From: Clostridia bacterium
Lineage (GTDB): Bacteria; Bacillota; Clostridia; Oscillospirales; UBA644
DNA length: 6,382 bases
Assembly (NCBI GenBank): GCA_017424085.1
Contig: JAFPBP010000023.1
Location: 1-6,382 of the forward strand
Direction: 5' to 3'
Positions 5,779-6,382 of this stretch are shown here, piece by piece. Each line of letters starts with the position of its first letter. Within the stretch, counting starts at the first letter, position 1. The notes beneath the pieces are model-generated. The model did not search any database. It was not told the DNA's origin and saw nothing but the letters and a program-made list of their open reading frames with translations. A program made the translations under genes and the position numbers.

Positions 5779-6382
5779 TTACTGACGGTCGCAGCCGATG
5801 ATATCCTTGACGCTGTCCAGGATCACGTCGGGGTGGACGTCAAACTTTTCGATATCCTCCCGCGTACCCTCGCCCGAGAGGACGAAAACGGCGGTAATTC
5901 CGGCGTTCAAGCCGCACTTGACGTCCGTGTACAAGCGATCGCCCACCAGCGCGGTTTTGGCAGGATCTCCGCCCTTAAACTTGATGGCGGCAAGAGCCAT
6001 TTCCTTGCGTGGCTTACCGATGTAGAAGGGAGCAACGCCCGTGGCACGCTCCAGCATATCGCACATGGTATGGCAGTCGGGGAGATATTTGCCCTTCTGT
6101 GCGGGGCAAACCCAGTCGGGGTTGGTGGCGTAGAAGGGAATTCCGCGGGTGAGAAGCTCGCAGGCATCCACCAGCTTTTTGTAGGTCAGCTCGGTATCGT
6201 AGCCTACCAGCAGGAAATCGATGCCGTCCTCCACCTCTTCGGCGACGGTAAAGCCGTTGGCGCGCAGTTCCGCCTTCAGGGATTCGGTGCCGACGACGTA
6301 AAGCTTTGCGTTGGGCTTCAGATCGTTCAGAAAAATGCAGGCAGCCTGCCCCGAGGTGAACATATTGGAGCGGTCTGCGGGG
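5779..6382 (-). CDS. HAD-superfamily IIA (NagD-like) phosphatase, 5' end outside the window
   Basis: About 200 C-terminal residues are visible. The frame stays open through the right edge, reading PADRSN before an internal Met at 6363. That Met is not the start, since it lies inside the conserved SNMFTSGQAA segment that follows the missing N-terminal part. Visible signatures from the HAD-IIA fold, numbered from the first visible residue, are YATNPDW (84-90) in the cap region, GKP (122-124, motif III lysine) and VGDRLYTDVKCG (146-157, motif IV aspartates). The nucleophile DxDGT motif would be off the window. Family members are cytoplasmic, Mg-dependent phosphatases acting on phosphoglycolate, sugar phosphates, nucleotides or p-nitrophenyl phosphate. 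The natural substrate here cannot be assigned. It is convergent with the S11-like gene. Confidence 0.88.
   Translation of the reverse strand, partial: PADRSNMFTSGQAACIFLNDLKPNAKLYVVGTESLKAELRANGFTVAEEVEDGIDFLLVGYDTELTYKKLVDACELLTRGIPFYATNPDWVCPAQKGKYLPDCHTMCDMLERATGVAPFYIGKPRKEMALAAIKFKGGDPAKTALVGDRLYTDVKCGLNAGITAVFVLSGEGTREDIEKFDVHPDVILDSVKDIIGCDRQ

Noticed and set aside
6361..6363. ATG at 6363 as start of the HAD-IIA phosphatase
   Set aside because: The frame is open beyond it to the window edge and the catalytic N-terminal DxD region would be missing, so the gene is cut by the window rather than starting here.

Overview
The window looks like chromosomal DNA from a Clostridia-type Bacillota, possibly an uncultured gut lineage near Oscillospirales. 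The support is indirect: strong AGGAGG-type ribosome binding sites, extended -10 promoters, an Hsp33 with a neighbouring SAM methyltransferase, an S11-type (PBP5-like) membrane-anchored protein, and GC-rich genes next to an AT-rich intergenic hairpin array. The taxonomic call is inference. No tRNA, rRNA, CRISPR array, transposase or phage gene was seen.

Layout. Bases 1-54 are the last 17 codons of a forward gene resembling the C terminus of GtrA-family membrane proteins. Bases 55-421 are non-coding and densely structured: a two-part long hairpin (81-132), an array of small hairpins separated by ATGAATTG boxes that flips orientation at a central palindrome (134-295), and a strong terminator-like hairpin (328-373). 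A LacI-family regulator (422-1381, reverse) is divergent from a GH109-like Gfo/Idh/MocA protein (1520-2815, forward). Their shared 138-bp region holds an extended -10 promoter and a perfect TGTGCA-ACC-TGCACA inverted repeat, so they look like a small regulator/enzyme module for sugar or amino-sugar metabolism.

A terminator lies between the GH109-like gene and the convergent reverse-strand pair of methyltransferase (3570-4265) and hslO/Hsp33 (2863-3573). These two overlap by ATGA and are probably translationally coupled. Divergent from them is a secreted, C-terminally anchored relative of D,D-carboxypeptidases (4392-5732) in which all three catalytic motifs have been replaced. A second terminator separates it from the convergent, 5'-truncated HAD-IIA (NagD-like) phosphatase gene that runs off the right edge.

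The items most worth a second look are the apparently non-catalytic S11 pseudoenzyme, the GH109-like enzyme lacking the usual EKP lysine together with its LacI regulator and candidate operator, and the inverted array of mini-hairpins. Nothing here clearly amounts to a new multi-gene system.
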